This document shows, one piece after another, positions 34,311 through 46,188 of a DNA stretch of 64,000 bases. Numbering within the stretch: the stretch's first letter is position 1; every line of letters starts with the position of its first letter. Both the position numbers and the translations under genes were made by a program. Location of the stretch: contig SRSI01000019.1 in assembly GCA_005656395.1 (NCBI GenBank), positions 124,001 through 188,000 of the forward strand, in the 5' to 3' direction. The notes below the pieces were generated by a model, which was not told the DNA's origin, made no database searches, and saw only the letters and a program-made list of their open reading frames with translations. This DNA is from Strongyloides papillosus (Eukaryota > Nematoda > Chromadorea > Rhabditida > Strongyloididae).

Positions 34311-34403
34311 TATACACAAGTTTATAATGAAAATATCTTAAAATCATATCACCAACAAAACAAGCGTGTTAAGAAATAAGAAAGTTTTTGCTTTCCCAAA
34401 ACT

Positions 34404-34415
34404 TTGCGAAGGGGA
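34404..34415 (+). other. Polypurine tract
   Basis: TTGCGAAGGGGA abuts the 3' LTR start (TGTTATC), the expected position of the plus-strand primer. Confidence 0.7.
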
Positions 34416-34569
34416 TGTTATCAAGAAATGATAAGATAGTACGAGAATAAGAATTAAGAACCAATAACTGGCCTATGTCATAAAATAACTATATATAAAC
34501 CATGTGCTTTTATTCATAAATAAGTTGTTTAAGATGTTTGTTTAATAAATACATTAAATCTTTATTACA
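34416..34569 (+). repeat. 3' LTR
   Basis: 154 bp; reads base for base as the 5' LTR. Followed by GGGA (34570-34573), the second copy of the target duplication. Confidence 0.92.
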
Positions 34570-34882
34570 GGGATGCCTATTGAAAGGAGATATGTAAAAT
34601 ATGGCAAAACATTTCATATTGTAGGTAGAGTTACAAATTTTAGACGACCTCGTAAGTGATTAATTAGGAAATGTAATTTTATTTTTTTAAGGTCTTTATC
34701 TTAAAATTATCCATGATTGTGTGTTTAACAATCATTTATATAGAAAAATGATTTTAGAACAAATTCCTATGAATTATGTAACAAGAACGAAACAATTAAT
34801 GGATTATTTTAATATGGGTTATATAGATTTAGCTCGTAGCCATAGACAAATTGTAATTTCTAGTAGAAGTAAAAGTGTCTAA
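34570..34882 (+). pseudogene. TTL unit 20, 3' part of exon 1 and exon 2
   Basis: Resumes after the duplication with PIERRYVKYGKTFHIVGRV, then donor GTAAGT at 34652. The intron is 34652-34691 (40 bp) and exon 2 34692-34882: LYLKIIHDC (the canonical H-D-C), EQIPMNYVTR, FNMGYIDLA, ending SKSV. Fully open, consistent with very recent disruption. Splicing signals inside the retrotransposon might still allow a fused transcript. Confidence 0.85.
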
Positions 34883-35687
34883 TAAAAATATTTTTAAGAT
34901 GAAAATAGTGTTTGGTAATAGAATTATCGTATTATAACAAAATTCTAAACAACTTGACCATACTACTAGAATAAATTTTTTTATTCTTTTATATTTTTGT
35001 ATTATTATACTATAGAATTTTTTTGAAAAACAAAAATGTAAATAAAAAAATTTTTTGAGGAATAAATGTTATTCCTGAAATTCAGAAAATCAAATAATAT
35101 GTATATAAAATCTAATTATTATATGAATATGTTAAGATAAACTATATAATTCAGAACTATATTGTAGAATATTATTTAAATAACCTTGCAATTACATAAA
35201 AAAATTCAATAAATGTTAAAAAAAAAGTGGAAATAGTAATAAAAAAATATGATAAAATATATATAAGTACATTTTCTATTAGTCTAATCAAATTTTTTCA
35301 AAAAAAAACTTCCTAGTATAAAGTAAACAGTTTGAATACCTCTTTTAGTAAAGTGATGTTCAAGATTACAGATATGTATTGTTCAATTACCAGATTACAA
35401 CTAAAACAAACACTAAGTTATGATAACAAATGCCTTATATAAGAGCCTAGACAAATGATCAAATCTAAATCCTATTTATGATTTACAATATCTAATACCA
35501 TTTTTTTACTTTACATGATTAATAAATATGTACTTACTACGATATTGATGCTAAAAAACAAACATATATTTAAAAATCATGTGAATATATTATTACTAAA
35601 TTTTATATATTTGTTTTTTAATATTTCATCTAGATAATTTTTAATAAAAATAAAATCCCAACATAAAATTTAATAAATCATTTTCGT
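34883..35687. other. Spacer before TTL unit 21
   Basis: AT-rich with no supportable gene; the promoter-like end (TTTTTAATAAAAATAAAAT) precedes the ATG at 35688. Confidence 0.4.
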
Positions 35688-36208
35688 ATGTTGCTTCCTA
35701 GAATAGTGTTGTTCATTTCACTCTATAAAACTATTGAAGTAAGAATACAAGCTAGAATACCAGCAAGAATACTACCAACTGTATATTTTGTTGAAGTTGT
35801 AGAAGTTGCCTATTGTCCGTATGATTTCCAAGGAATTGGCATTGTTGTATTACCTCTCAATCCGAATAATAAATCCGACATAAAACCTGTTGAAAAAATG
35901 AAAGTCAGGTATGGTCAACGATTTTATATTGCAGGAAAAGTACGTGCCTTTGGCAAACCACCACGTAAGTTAGAATTTAAAAAATGATAATATAATTCTA
36001 AGTTTTTTACTTAAAAATTTATCACAATTGTACGCCACGCGGTTTTAATTATGAAAAAATTCCTCTTCAATATATGATGAAACTTGGCTTGCCACATCAC
36101 TATTTTTATACAGGAAAGATAAATTTAGCTAGTAAAAGTAGACAAGTATCGGTTTATAAAACAAAGATAAGGAAAGGTTTGTCAAATGATCAACAGTTAA
36201 CAGCATAG
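35688..36208 (+). CDS. Transthyretin-like secreted protein, unit 21 (divergent)
   Basis: 160 aa. Exon 1 is 35688-35964, the intron 35965-36002 (38 bp, ...TTCTAAG), exon 2 36003-36208. The first part is the most divergent of the array. A short signal peptide (MLLPRIVLFISLYKTIE) is followed by a repeated V-R-I-Q-A-R-I-P-A-R-I stretch not seen elsewhere, and the first strand is VEVAYCPYDF instead of G-x-x-T-C. YGQRFYIAGKV, FYLKIYHNC, IPLQYMMK and YTGKINLA keep the fold. The tail is 25 residues longer than in most units. It sits between the fourth and fifth subgroups. Confidence 0.75.
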
Positions 36209-36799
36209 TTGTAAATATTAAAAGAAATTTATTTTTGATTTTATTTTAACATGCTTTTTAGTTTTTAATTTGATATTATCAATAAAAACAATAATTATTT
36301 TGTTATTCTACATTATTATCATGTTGACTAGTGCTTTTAATTTTTTGAAAAAGGAAAGTAATAATTAATTTAGTAAAAATTAATAAGTTTGTTGTCTAAA
36401 TTTTTAGCATAGTAATAGGAAAAAATAAAGATTTTTTATACAAATTGTTGAAAAAATTAACAAAATTTTCTATATTTATATAGCTATATTTTAAACGGAT
36501 GACTTGAATATGTATTGATTGTATAATCCAATATTAACTATTGATATTAATAATTAAAATATCGCTGAAATGTAAGTACATAAAGAAAACAAAGCATGTT
36601 CAAAAAAGTTTACGAAATTATATTTCATTAATGAAATTTCGGAGGCACGAGGTAAATAAAAATAAGCTTTGAAAAATAGATAAAGAATTATTTTAATTAT
36701 TTGATTCTTTTTAGTACAATTTAAATATTTATTAATAATGTAATTGATGATCTTCAATATATAGTGATTTTTTTCATTGACATATTAACATTTTGAAAA

Positions 36800-37297
36800 A
36801 TGTTAACATTTAGAATTGTCCTGATTATTTTCTTCTTCCAAACAGTTGTAATGCAAAATTTCAAATCTTCTTATAGTACTAGAATTACTGGAGTCTTTAC
36901 ATGTCGGCATCGTCACTTTGGGTTCTATAAAATTTCATTGCAGGAAAAAACATATATTTATAAAGAACGTAGGCCTATTAATCAAGTTGTCATACCATAT
37001 GGAGCTAAATTTGATTTACGAGGAACAATTAAAGCTTTTTTCAAACCTGGTAAGCAATAACTTAATTAAGTAAAAATATATTTTTTAGTCATTTATATTA
37101 AAATTGTTCATAATTGTACATCTCCCAAACATGTATGCTACAAATCTTTTACTAAGAGTATCGATGATAAGTATGTGAAAAAAGTACAATCATCAAGACG
37201 ACACGCTTATAATCTAGAGCCATATAATATAGGAATTAACGAATTAACAAAACATAGAGCATTGATTTTATATTGTAGAAGAAGAACAGTTGCTTAA
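36800..37297 (+). CDS. Transthyretin-like secreted protein, unit 22 (type alpha, intact)
   Basis: 152 aa. Exon 1 is 36800-37049, the intron 37050-37088 (39 bp, GTAAGC...TTTTTTAG), exon 2 37089-37297. Signal peptide MLTFRIVLIIFFFQTVVM, then RITGVFTCRHRHFGFYKISL, YGAKFDLRGTI, IYIKIVHNC, SIDDKYVKK and YNIGINELTKH with a basic, Cys-containing end. Fifth-subgroup proteins carry a second cysteine six or so residues after H-N-C (SPKHVC), as classic TTL proteins do. First alpha member of the alternating alpha/beta pairs. Confidence 0.8.
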
Positions 37298-38255
37298 ACA
37301 ATAATTCTTTTGACACAATAAAAACTACTAATAACAATAAAACATTGTCATTTTATTCAAAAAAATCTCTAGATTACTAAGTTTCATATAAACTAAACGA
37401 AAAAAAAATAAATTAAGAATTATATAGCTAAAATTTCAATTTTAAACATTATTTACAAGATAGTATACAAAAAAGTATAGAATTTAATGACTTTATAATT
37501 CGGTACATGTTAAATTTATCCATGTTAACACAAAATATAATAATACTATATAAAACTTTTATTAAAAACTAACTGACATTGAAAAAATATACTTTTATAT
37601 AATTTCCAAATTATCATAATTGTCATTGAAATTGTCATTTATAGCAGTACAATACCTAATATAAAATTTTTTGAACTAAAAAAAGCAAAAATTAACTAGG
37701 AAAAATGCTATAAATAGATTTAAAGTGTCTACCTTTGGTTTATTCTTAATTATTTTTGTAACTTAAAAAGTATCCAAGAACTTCTAATTTTTGAATTAAG
37801 CATTGAGGGAGATTGCCAAAATGTGGAAAAATGGAAACTTTAGATAAAATTTATAAAGATTATTTTTGACTACTTGATCTTAAGACTGGTAAAGCCTTTC
37901 ATATATAGAATCTTAATATTTTCAATAGAACCATACTCATTGACAAATAAATAAACATTTTTGTTGTGATATATCAGATTCTTGAATGTAGGGAATGTTT
38001 TTATTTTATTTAGAAAATTCATTTTTTACTAATAAATTAAATTACTCTCTTTATCATCTAGTTAAATCGTATTTGATATTGATTATGTCAAAATTAGTTA
38101 ACCAGAAATAGAAAAACATCTAAAATATGTTATAACTTATTGTTCATGTTCTTTAATTCTTTTTTAATATTTTAAATATTTACTTGTTTATAATTTACTT
38201 GGTAGCATTCGATATAAAATGAAATTTCCTTTCATTATCATTATGGTATTTTAAA
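37298..38255. other. Spacer before TTL unit 23
   Basis: AT-rich, no gene. The part from about 38040 (CTAGTTAAATCGTATTTGATATTGATTATGTCAAAATTA..) recurs before units 25 (42030) and 27 (45975), marking it as beta-unit upstream DNA. Confidence 0.45.
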
Positions 38256-38745
38256 ATGTTATCATTCAGATTACTTTTAGTTTTTTTAATTTTTAAAACA
38301 GTTGCAATGCGTATTTAGGAAAAATTATAAAGTTACTGTAATAGGAAAATTTACATGCAGATATCGTTCAAACGGACATTATATAATTTCGATTCACAAA
38401 AATACACGCATTTATAAAGAAGGTCCGCTTGTTAGTGAAAAATTAATACGATATGGCGATGAGTTTCTACTACATGGATTAATTTATAGTTATATAAAAC
38501 CAGGTAAGTAATGACAGAAATAATAGAAATATATTTTATAGGTTTATATATTAAAATTATTCATAATTGTGAAATGAAAAATTTTAGATGCCTAAGGTTA
38601 TTTTTTATAAAAGATTGATAAAAAATTTGTCAAAAGGATAAAAACAAATCGACAAAAATCTCAGGTTTTATATTTTTTGGAGATTTCTGATTTAACAAAA
38701 CATCGGTCAATATATTTTAGACTGTCATAGAAGAAATGGAGCTTA
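38256..38745 (+). pseudogene. TTL unit 23 (type beta), frameshifts
   Basis: The signal peptide MLSFRLLLVFLIFKTVAM is followed by an extra base that shifts the frame at ATGCGTATTTAGG and gives an immediate TAG. Beyond it the sequence is open (TVIGKFTCRYRSNGHYIIS, YGDEFLLHGLI). Exon 1 is 38256-38503, donor GTAAGT at 38504, exon 2 from 38542 (LYIKIIHNC). Exon 2 has a further length change and TGA near 38614. Older than the single-lesion pseudogenes. Confidence 0.75.
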
Positions 38746-40979
38746 TTCGAATAATAACTTTTTTTTGACAAGATAAAAAAACATACAAAAAATATATTAT
38801 TATTTTATTTAAAAAACTTTTAAATCTTAAATTTTGATCTTGTTATTCAATATAATATATCAAATTATTATCAGTATATGATTTCTAAGATATGTTAGAA
38901 AAAAGTTTATGATAAATAAAGTTTAAATATCTACACAAAAAAAAACTTTGACAAATCCTTATGAAATTTGATAAAATCTCAAAAATATCAACCGATAATA
39001 AAAAAATGTTGCAAATTATCATGCTTTTCATAAAATATGTCGTTATTTACAAACATATTTAAATATGGTTGACATTTTGAAATAATGTAACTTTTATTTT
39101 ATCATAATATTATTTTATGATACTATGCTTATTTGAGAGTATAACTTGTTTTTATAATATATTCTATAGTATATTATTAAAAGTGAATTTTGTGTAAAAT
39201 TGTAAACGTTTTAACAATGGATATTCCTTTAAGTAACCTACTAAAAACAATAAATTTAGAAATTTAAAAATTTCGTAATAATAATAACGAACGATAATAA
39301 TCATTCAACTACAAAAAATATTATTAATCATAATTATTAATTTGGTATTTCATCTTTTTTAAATTTAAAAATGTTTGAAAGTTTTTTTATATTATGAAAA
39401 TAATACATGGTATTTTATACCTTTTTGTAAGGTTGATTTTAGTTGATTTTTAAATACATTATAAATAATTTTGGGTAATTAGATGATTGTGATTTCATAA
39501 GAAAAAATATTTTATAGTAACTCAAACTATTTAAGCGCATTAGTAAACATGCTACAATATGTTAAAAGTTGTTTTTTATAAAAAAAATCATATATTTTTA
39601 CATAAAATAAAGTCCTAATATTTTATTTTGAAATGTATTGTAAAAAACAGCTGAAGTTTTAGGCAAAAAAATATCATAGAAAGATATTAACTTATTTAAA
39701 AATTATTTTTTTGATTTAATGTTCATGTGTAAAAAAATTGCAGTAAAATTTGATGTATGTTGAAAAAAGCTTGAATTCTACTACGTGGGACAAAAATACT
39801 ACTTTGGATAAAAGTTTGGGTTTTTGTGTAAAGAACTATCGGTAAAAACAAAGCATTATAATTTTATTAAAAAAACCTCTAAATTTTTAAATTTCATCTA
39901 AAGCAAATAAAATAATGAATAAAATAAAAATGATATATCAAAGTATTTAATTTTCAATATTACTTATACAAATCTATACAACGAATTGAATAGATTCAAT
40001 ACATTTATAATCAGTAAATAATCAAAATTAAAAAATTATTATTAAAAATGTATAATTTTGTAGTGAAATAATATATTAAAATGGTAAATTTTATAAGTTA
40101 CTGATATAAAGTGGTCAGCTAAGAAGATGAGTCAGCCTCAGAAACCTCTCAAGAACTTATCTACGACAATATTTCTTAAAACTTTTATTCAATTTAAATT
40201 ATAGACAACAAAGAACATAAAAAAGCTAAATATATAAAACCAAGTATATGAAATTTCGGATAAAAAATTACTCGTTCCAGGCTTATTCAAGTTCTATCCT
40301 TCAAACTTGTTAGTATAAAATTGGTTGGTCAAGAAAAAGTGATAGTAATAGTGATTTTTTTCATCTCCTATTCCTTTTTTATACCCATCAGTTATTGGTT
40401 TTGATGATTCCGTTTCGCAAATAAATCATTCATGATTTACTAAATAAATACTTAGTACATTTCCTATTAGTTTATTTTTTCTTAAATTAATAAATATGTA
40501 CGAAATTATATTTTCTGATGGGGATCTTTCAGAAGAGTGTCAAGTATACAAAAAAATATACTTTAAGTAAAATTTATAAAAAAAGTAATATCAATTATTT
40601 TATTAAATTCTGGTAAAAAGCTTCTTTAAAAGGCTTTTAAAGACACAATTGGTTTATGGCTTATTATTGTATAAATAAAATATTTGCCTAAAGTATATTA
40701 GATTTTGCTGTTTGGTGAGTAATTAAACGTTATTAATATGATTCATTAAATATCAATAAATTAGTTCTTTTTCATATCCATATAATTAAATCAAATTTGT
40801 AACTTCTGATGTTAAAATCAAGTAACATAAATAAAAATATACTAATTTATTAAAAACTACACTATTTTATTCTATGATTCTTCTTTTATTATAATTCAAA
40901 TATTTATTTATGACAAAATACTTGGTAACTTTTTATATTTATAATGGAATTTTTTTCACTAGTATTACAAAATTTCTAA
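38746..40979. other. Long spacer between units 23 and 24
   Basis: About 2.2 kb without a gene. Most aligns with 42730-44903, the spacer of the next beta/alpha pair. One copy-specific difference is a roughly 350-bp insertion at about 40083-40440. A near-palindrome CTTTAAAAGGCTTTTAAAG (40623-40641) recurs at 44553-44571. Confidence 0.5.
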
Positions 40980-41466
40980 ATGTTATCATTTAAAATTTTT
41001 TTTTTCAATTTTCGGATATTTTTTAATGCACTCTTTTACCAAACATTATAAAACTACTGTTACCGGAATATTTACATGTTAATATAGTACTGAAGGAGTC
41101 TATATGGTTACAATTCAAGAAAAATCGTATATTTTTAAAAAAAAACATGGTCTCTAAGCAAAATTCATGTTCCATATGGAGAAAAATTTAAACTAAAAGC
41201 CAAAGTTAGTAGTTTTTTAAGACCTTGTAAGTAATGATAAAAGAAGATAAATTTTTTTTATTAAGTTTATACGTTCAAATCATTCATGATTGTTCATTCA
41301 TTAGACATCAATGCTACAAGTTGTTTACTCAACCTATTAGCAAAACGTACGTGAGAAACGCATATTCAAAAAAATTGCCAGAAAAAAAATTGTATGATTT
41401 AGGAACAACTGATTTAACAAAACATTAATCAATAATTTTAACTTGCTTTAGAAGAAGAACGATGTA
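40980..41466 (+). pseudogene. TTL unit 24 (type alpha), frameshift and stops
   Basis: MLSFKIFFF start, then a frameshift in T-runs. The TVTGIFTC strand ends in TAA (where sister unit 26 has AGA), and a second TAA occurs in HGL*AKFMF. The donor GTAAGT is at 41227. Exon 2 (about 41266 on) is almost complete (LYVQIIHDC, RHQCYKLF, YDLGTTDLTKH) but ends at TAA 41426, 13 codons early. Its acceptor is also one base out of phase. Confidence 0.7.
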
Positions 41467-42180
41467 AAGAATAACTCTTTTGATGTGATAAAAAACACGA
41501 AAAGTAATAAATCTTTATCATTTTATTTAATAAAAATTTCAAAATTATTTAATTTTATATAAACAAAAAAAAACGTATGAATTTAAAATTATATATCAAA
41601 ATATTTAATTTTTAATGTTATTTATAAAGGGTTATACAATGAAAAAAATAGATTCAAAGTGTTCATAATCAGTTAGTAGCCAATATTAAATAACAGTTAA
41701 TGAAAAAACTAATGTTTAGCAAAGAAATAATATTATATATAAGTATTAAATACACTTTATTGTGGTTTAATTTTGTTTTTTTTTTTAATTAAATGTTGCC
41801 TACGAAATCCTATTTCATCATCAAACATTCAAGGAATTCAATAAATATGTGAAAATGTTAACATTTTGAATAAAATTAAAAAGAGTAATTTTAATTATTC
41901 GATCTCAAATCTGGTAAAAAATTTCTTTTATGTTTCTTTTTAATTATTAAATAAAAAAATATTCGCTTATGATATGTCAGATTCTTCCACGTGGTGAATA
42001 TTTTGATTCTATTGAGTATATTCATTGACTGCTACCAAATTAAATTGTACTTAATATTGATTATGTCAAAATTAAATAACCAAAAATAGAAATATATTTA
42101 AAATAGATTTTTAAATTTATTGTTCTTCGATTCTTTCTTATTATTTAAATATTTACTTTTTAGTAATTTACTTGGCAATC

Positions 42181-42195
42181 TCATATATATAATAA
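42181..42195 (+). promoter_or_regulatory. TATA-like block of TTL unit 25
   Basis: TCATATATATAATAA, 33 bp before the ATG at 42229. Unit 27 has GATATATAATGAA at 46232-46244, again about 33 bp before its ATG. Confidence 0.5.
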
Positions 42196-42228
42196 AATTT
42201 CTTTTCACAACCATTGCAACATTTAGAA

Positions 42229-42729
42229 ATGTTATCATTTAGATTACTTTTGATTTTTTTACTTTTTAAAACAATTACAATGCACCGTTTTAGGAAACAA
42301 TTTAGCACTGCTATTTTTGGACAATTTCGATGTAAATATAGCCAAGATGGGTATTTTAAAATTTCAATTCTTCAAAAATCACATATTTATAAAGAAGGTA
42401 AAACTCTTATTAAAAAATTTGTACAATATGGAGATTTTTTTGTACTAGAGGCATTAACTTATGGTTTTACGAAACCTGGTAAGTGAGGACACAAATAAAC
42501 TATAATACATTTTTAAGGCATGTACGTTAAAATTACGCATAATTGTGACAAATCTAATCATAAACGCTATAAGTTAATTTTTCTAAATATTGATAAAATT
42601 TTTGTCAAAAAAATAAAATCAAGCCGGAATCAAGAACGAGCTATATATGATATGGGGATTACCGATTTAACAAGCTATCATGCAATATATGCAGACCGTT
42701 ATAGAAGAAAAGGAAGTGTTTTTGAATAA
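42229..42729 (+). CDS. Transthyretin-like secreted protein, unit 25 (type beta, intact)
   Basis: 153 aa from the ATG at 42229, the position used by all sisters. Exon 1 is 42229-42478, the intron 42479-42517 (39 bp), exon 2 42518-42729. Signal peptide MLSFRLLLIFLLFKTITM, then AIFGQFRCKYSQDGYFKISI, YGDFFVLEAL, MYVKITHNC, NIDKIFVKK and YDMGITDLTS, with a basic end. The second exon 2 cysteine of alpha copies is Arg here (HKRYK). About 76% of residues appear shared with the broken unit 23 in the readable parts of the signal peptide. Confidence 0.8.
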
Positions 42730-43310
42730 TTCTTTTTTTTGACATGATTGAAAAACACACAAAAACTTTACTACTTTACTTAGAAGAAATTCTAAATCTT
42801 GAAATTTGATGTTATTATTCAATATAATACATCAAGTTATTATTAGTATATAATTTTTAAAAAATTTTTAAAAAGATATACATGGTAGCTAGAATTTAAA
42901 TATTTATTTACTTACATAAAGGAACAAATCTTGATGAAATGTAATCAAATGTTTTACATTTTACAAAAATAAAATTTTACTCATATTTTAATAATATCAA
43001 GCTACGACAAAATTTTTTAAACAACACAAAATATCAGGTTGTCATATAGATCTTGCCGTTTTTTACAAAAAACTTTATGTTTAACATTATGAAGTAGTGT
43101 AACATTAGTTTAACCTTGGTATTTTTTATTACATTATGTCTATCTAAGGGTCCAATTTGTTTTCAATAATAGATTATGAAACGCATTATTTAAAGTCATT
43201 TTTATAGGAAGTTGTAGTCGTTTTAACAAATATTATTCCCTTAAGCATCTACCAACAACAATAAGTTTAGAAACTTGAAACATTTACATAATAATAACGA
43301 AAAGCAATAA

Positions 43311-43594
43311 GTATTGTAATCCTGGTGGATTCTTCGGGAGCCGTAGAGGCTCCCGGGCTTTTATAATATATAACACGAAACTTTATACAATAGTTTATTT
43401 AAGCAAAGGGGAAATAGTAATATTATAAAAGTAAAGGTGTAAATGTTATAATGTAATTATCATATAAAATATTCTCCTTTCGTTCCTTATATAGGCCTCA
43501 AGGTCAGGGCGTGTTCCATCGGCTAGTTTCCTACATAGTTTGGGTATTGATGTACATACCTTTAGTCTGATACAGCGTTCCATGTTCACAGTAT
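43311..43594. mobile_element. Solo LTR with 4-bp target duplication
   Basis: 43315-43590 (276 bp) begins TGTAATCC, ends GTTCACA and is flanked by GTAT on both sides. It is GC-richer than its surroundings and carries a perfect 8-bp hairpin (CGGGAGCC-GTAGA-GGCTCCCG, 43335-43355) and a TATA-like TATAATATATAAC. The homologous spacer of the previous pair at about 39270-39320 lacks it (AATAATCATTCAACTACAAAAA against AATAAGTAT[LTR]GTATTTAACCACAAAAA), which gives an empty site. It differs from the LTRs at 26125 and 34416. Confidence 0.75.
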
Positions 43595-44903
43595 TTAACC
43601 ACAAAAAGTATTACTAATTAATATGATTATTTTAGGAATTCTAATTTTTAAATTAATATATTTAAAAGTTATTTTTTACTACGGAAAAAATATACAATGT
43701 TTTACTACTTTTAATAAGTTTGATTTCTAAAGATGGTCTTGAAAAGCATTATAAAAAAATTGACTATCAGATGAGTATAATTTTACAAGAAAATACAATT
43801 TATGATAATTTAAGCATTTGAAATACATATATAAAAATACTATGATTTGTTGATAAATTACAATTTAAAAGCATCTATAATTTTACCTTAAATTAACTTC
43901 TAATTATGTATTTTAAATGTATTTTAGGCAACAAGTCGAGTTTTAAATGAGAATAATATCATAGAAAAATAACAATTTATTTTAATAATTATTTAATTGT
44001 TACATTAATCTTCATATGCAGAATATTTGGGATAAAATTAGCTGCAAGTCAAAAAAATTTTAATTTCATTATCTAAGACAAAACAACAACAATTTATACA
44101 TATGTATTCTTTTTTGAGTGAAGGACTAATGAGAAAATAAAATGCTAAAATTTTATTTAAAAATACATCCCAAATTTGAAATTTTATATAAACAAGAGAA
44201 AATAATAAATAAATTGAAAATTATACATCAAAATATTTAATTTTAAAAATAAAATATAAAAATGTATAAAATGAATTGGATAGATTCAACATTTTTGTAG
44301 TCAGTAAATAATCAGTATTAAATAATTACCATTAAAAATGTATAATTTTTTAGGGCAAAAATATATTAAAAATAAATATTAAGTACATTTCTTTTTACCT
44401 TATTTTGTTAACCTTTTTCTTAAATTAATAAATTTGTACAAAATTCTATTTCCTAATCAGGATCTTCCAGAAGGGCACAAAATGTATGAAAATATATACT
44501 TTAAGTAAAATTAATAAAGAGTAGTATCAATTATTTGATTCATTACTGGTAAAAAGCTTCTTTAAAAGGCTTTTAAAGCCACAAATGATTCATGGCTCAT
44601 AAATATATAAATAAAAATATTTACCTTAGTATAGTAGATTTTGCTGTTTGGTGGATAATTTAATGTTATTGTGATGATCCATTAAATTAGATCTTTTTCA
44701 TATTCATAAAATAAAATCAAATTTGCAACTTTGGATGTTCAAATTATGTAGCAAGAATAGGAAAAGTATCAATTTGTTAGAAATTTTATTATTTTATTCT
44801 TTGATTTTTCTTTTATATTTTAAATATTTATTTATTAATAATTCGATTAGTAACTATTGATATTTAATAGAATTCCTTTTCATTTCTATAACAAGATTTA
44901 AAA
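43595..44903. other. Spacer before TTL unit 26
   Basis: Duplicated spacer DNA homologous to 39300-40979 minus its insertion. The AAAAAGCTTCTTTAAAAGGCTTTTAAAG block is at 44546. No gene. Confidence 0.45.
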
Positions 44904-45398
44904 ATGTTATCATTTAGAATTCTTCTGATATTTTGTATATTTGATAATGTTTTTATGCGCTATTTTCTAAAGCTTTATAAAACTACTGTTACTGGACAAT
45001 TCTTTTGTAGATATCACTCTCATGGATACTATACTGTTTCAGTTCAACAAAGGTCACTCCTTTATAAAGATACTAATCCTCTTAATGTAACTAGAGTTCC
45101 ATACGGTTCTGCTTTTAGTTTAAAGGCCAAACTTCAAAGTTATGCTAGACCTAGTAAGTTAAAACATAAACAAATGAAAATATATTTATAAGATTTATAC
45201 GTTAAAATTGTTCACGATTGTTCTCCACCTAATCATCCATGCCACAAATTGTTTACTCGAGATATTGCGAAGAATTTTGTGAGAAATAAATATTCAAAGA
45301 AATTGCTAGCAAAAGAATCTTATGATATGGGGACTAGTGATTTACTAACTCATAAATCAATATATTTAAAATGTTATAGAAAGAGAGGATCTATATGA
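44904..45398 (+). CDS. Transthyretin-like secreted protein, unit 26 (type alpha, intact)
   Basis: 151 aa. Exon 1 is 44904-45153, the intron 45154-45192 (39 bp, GTAAGTT...TTATAAG), exon 2 45193-45398. Signal peptide MLSFRILLIFCIFDNVFM, then TVTGQFFCRYHSHGYYTVSV, YGSAFSLKAKL, LYVKIVHDC, NHPCHKLF and YDMGTSDLLTH. The intron lacks an early stop in the exon 1 frame, so retention would add about 12 residues and then stop. Confidence 0.8.
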
Positions 45399-46080
45399 AC
45401 AATGTTTTCTACACAATATCAACAACTTGAAAAAAGAATAAATTTTCATTATTTTATTAAAAAAACTTCGAAATTTTTGAATTTTATATAAACAAAATAA
45501 AATAAAAATTATGTAGCAATATATTTAATTTTTAACGCTATTTAAAAAGGTATACAAAGAAAAAAATTCATTTGATAAGTTCATAATCAGTATAATAATC
45601 AGTTTAAATTTTTAAAAGTAAAAAAATAAAAATTAGCTGATATACTTTAAGCAAATATAAAAATCATTTCCTTTTGGTTTAGCTCTATTTCTTTTTTTGT
45701 AACTTGAAAAGTGTCTAAGAAATTCTATTTCACCATTAATACATTCAAGAAAGTAGACAAGTATATAAAAATTCTAACATTTTATATACAATAGATAAAG
45801 AATAATTTTAACTATTTGATCTCAAATTTAGCAAAAACCTTCTTTTAGAGAAAAATAATATTTTAAATAACATCCTATTGACTAATGAATAAAAAAATAT
45901 TTTCTTATTAAATATCAAATTCTTCAATGTGGTGGATTTTTGGTGCTATTTAGATAATTCATAAATTACTACTAAATTAAATTGTATTTGATGTTGATAA
46001 TGTCAAAATTAAGTAGCCAAAAATAAAAGTATATTTAAAATATTTTATAGATTTATTGTTTATGTTCTGTGGTTTTTTTT
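45399..46080. other. Spacer before TTL unit 27
   Basis: Aligns with 41467-42150 and with 37298-38150 (beta-unit upstream DNA, TTTGATGTTGATAATGTCAAAATTAAGTA). No gene. Confidence 0.45.
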
Positions 46081-46088
46081 ATATTTTA

Positions 46089-46188
46089 CGATAAAGTGAC
46101 ACTAGCCGTATTGGGCTAATATATATTCACCTCTAGTACTAAGGGGACGAATACATACTAGCCCAATACGGCTAGTGTACACATACCC
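46089..46188. mobile_element. 100-bp hairpin MITE
   Basis: Perfect 20-bp inverted arms ACACTAGCCGTATTGGGCTA (46099-46118) and its reverse complement (46159-46178). The inserted segment appears to be bounded by an 8-bp direct repeat ATATTTTA (46081-46088, 46189-46196), the duplication length of hAT-type elements. The aligned region before unit 25 lacks it. Confidence 0.65.

Larger units (their letters stand above)
26125..34569 (+). mobile_element. Ty3/gypsy-like LTR retrotransposon (8445 bp)
   Basis: Bounded by 154-bp direct LTRs that read as identical (TGTTATC...TTATTACA) and flanked by the duplication GGGA. Order: LTR, tRNA-Gln-type primer site, leader of about 0.55 kb, long frame (Gag-like, membrane/coiled-coil module, protease, reverse transcriptase), frame shift, RNase H plus integrase with GPY motif and AT-hook, then about 1.15 kb with an antisense small gene and two polypurine tracts, LTR. 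RT-RH-IN order and the GPY module place it with Metaviridae (Ty3/gypsy). Its coding part is clearly less AT-rich than the host flanks. Identical LTRs imply a very recent insertion. Confidence 0.9.

Noticed and set aside
43335..43355. GC-rich hairpin as a terminator or independent RNA gene
   Set aside because: It lies within a segment defined as a solo LTR by its target duplication and empty site.
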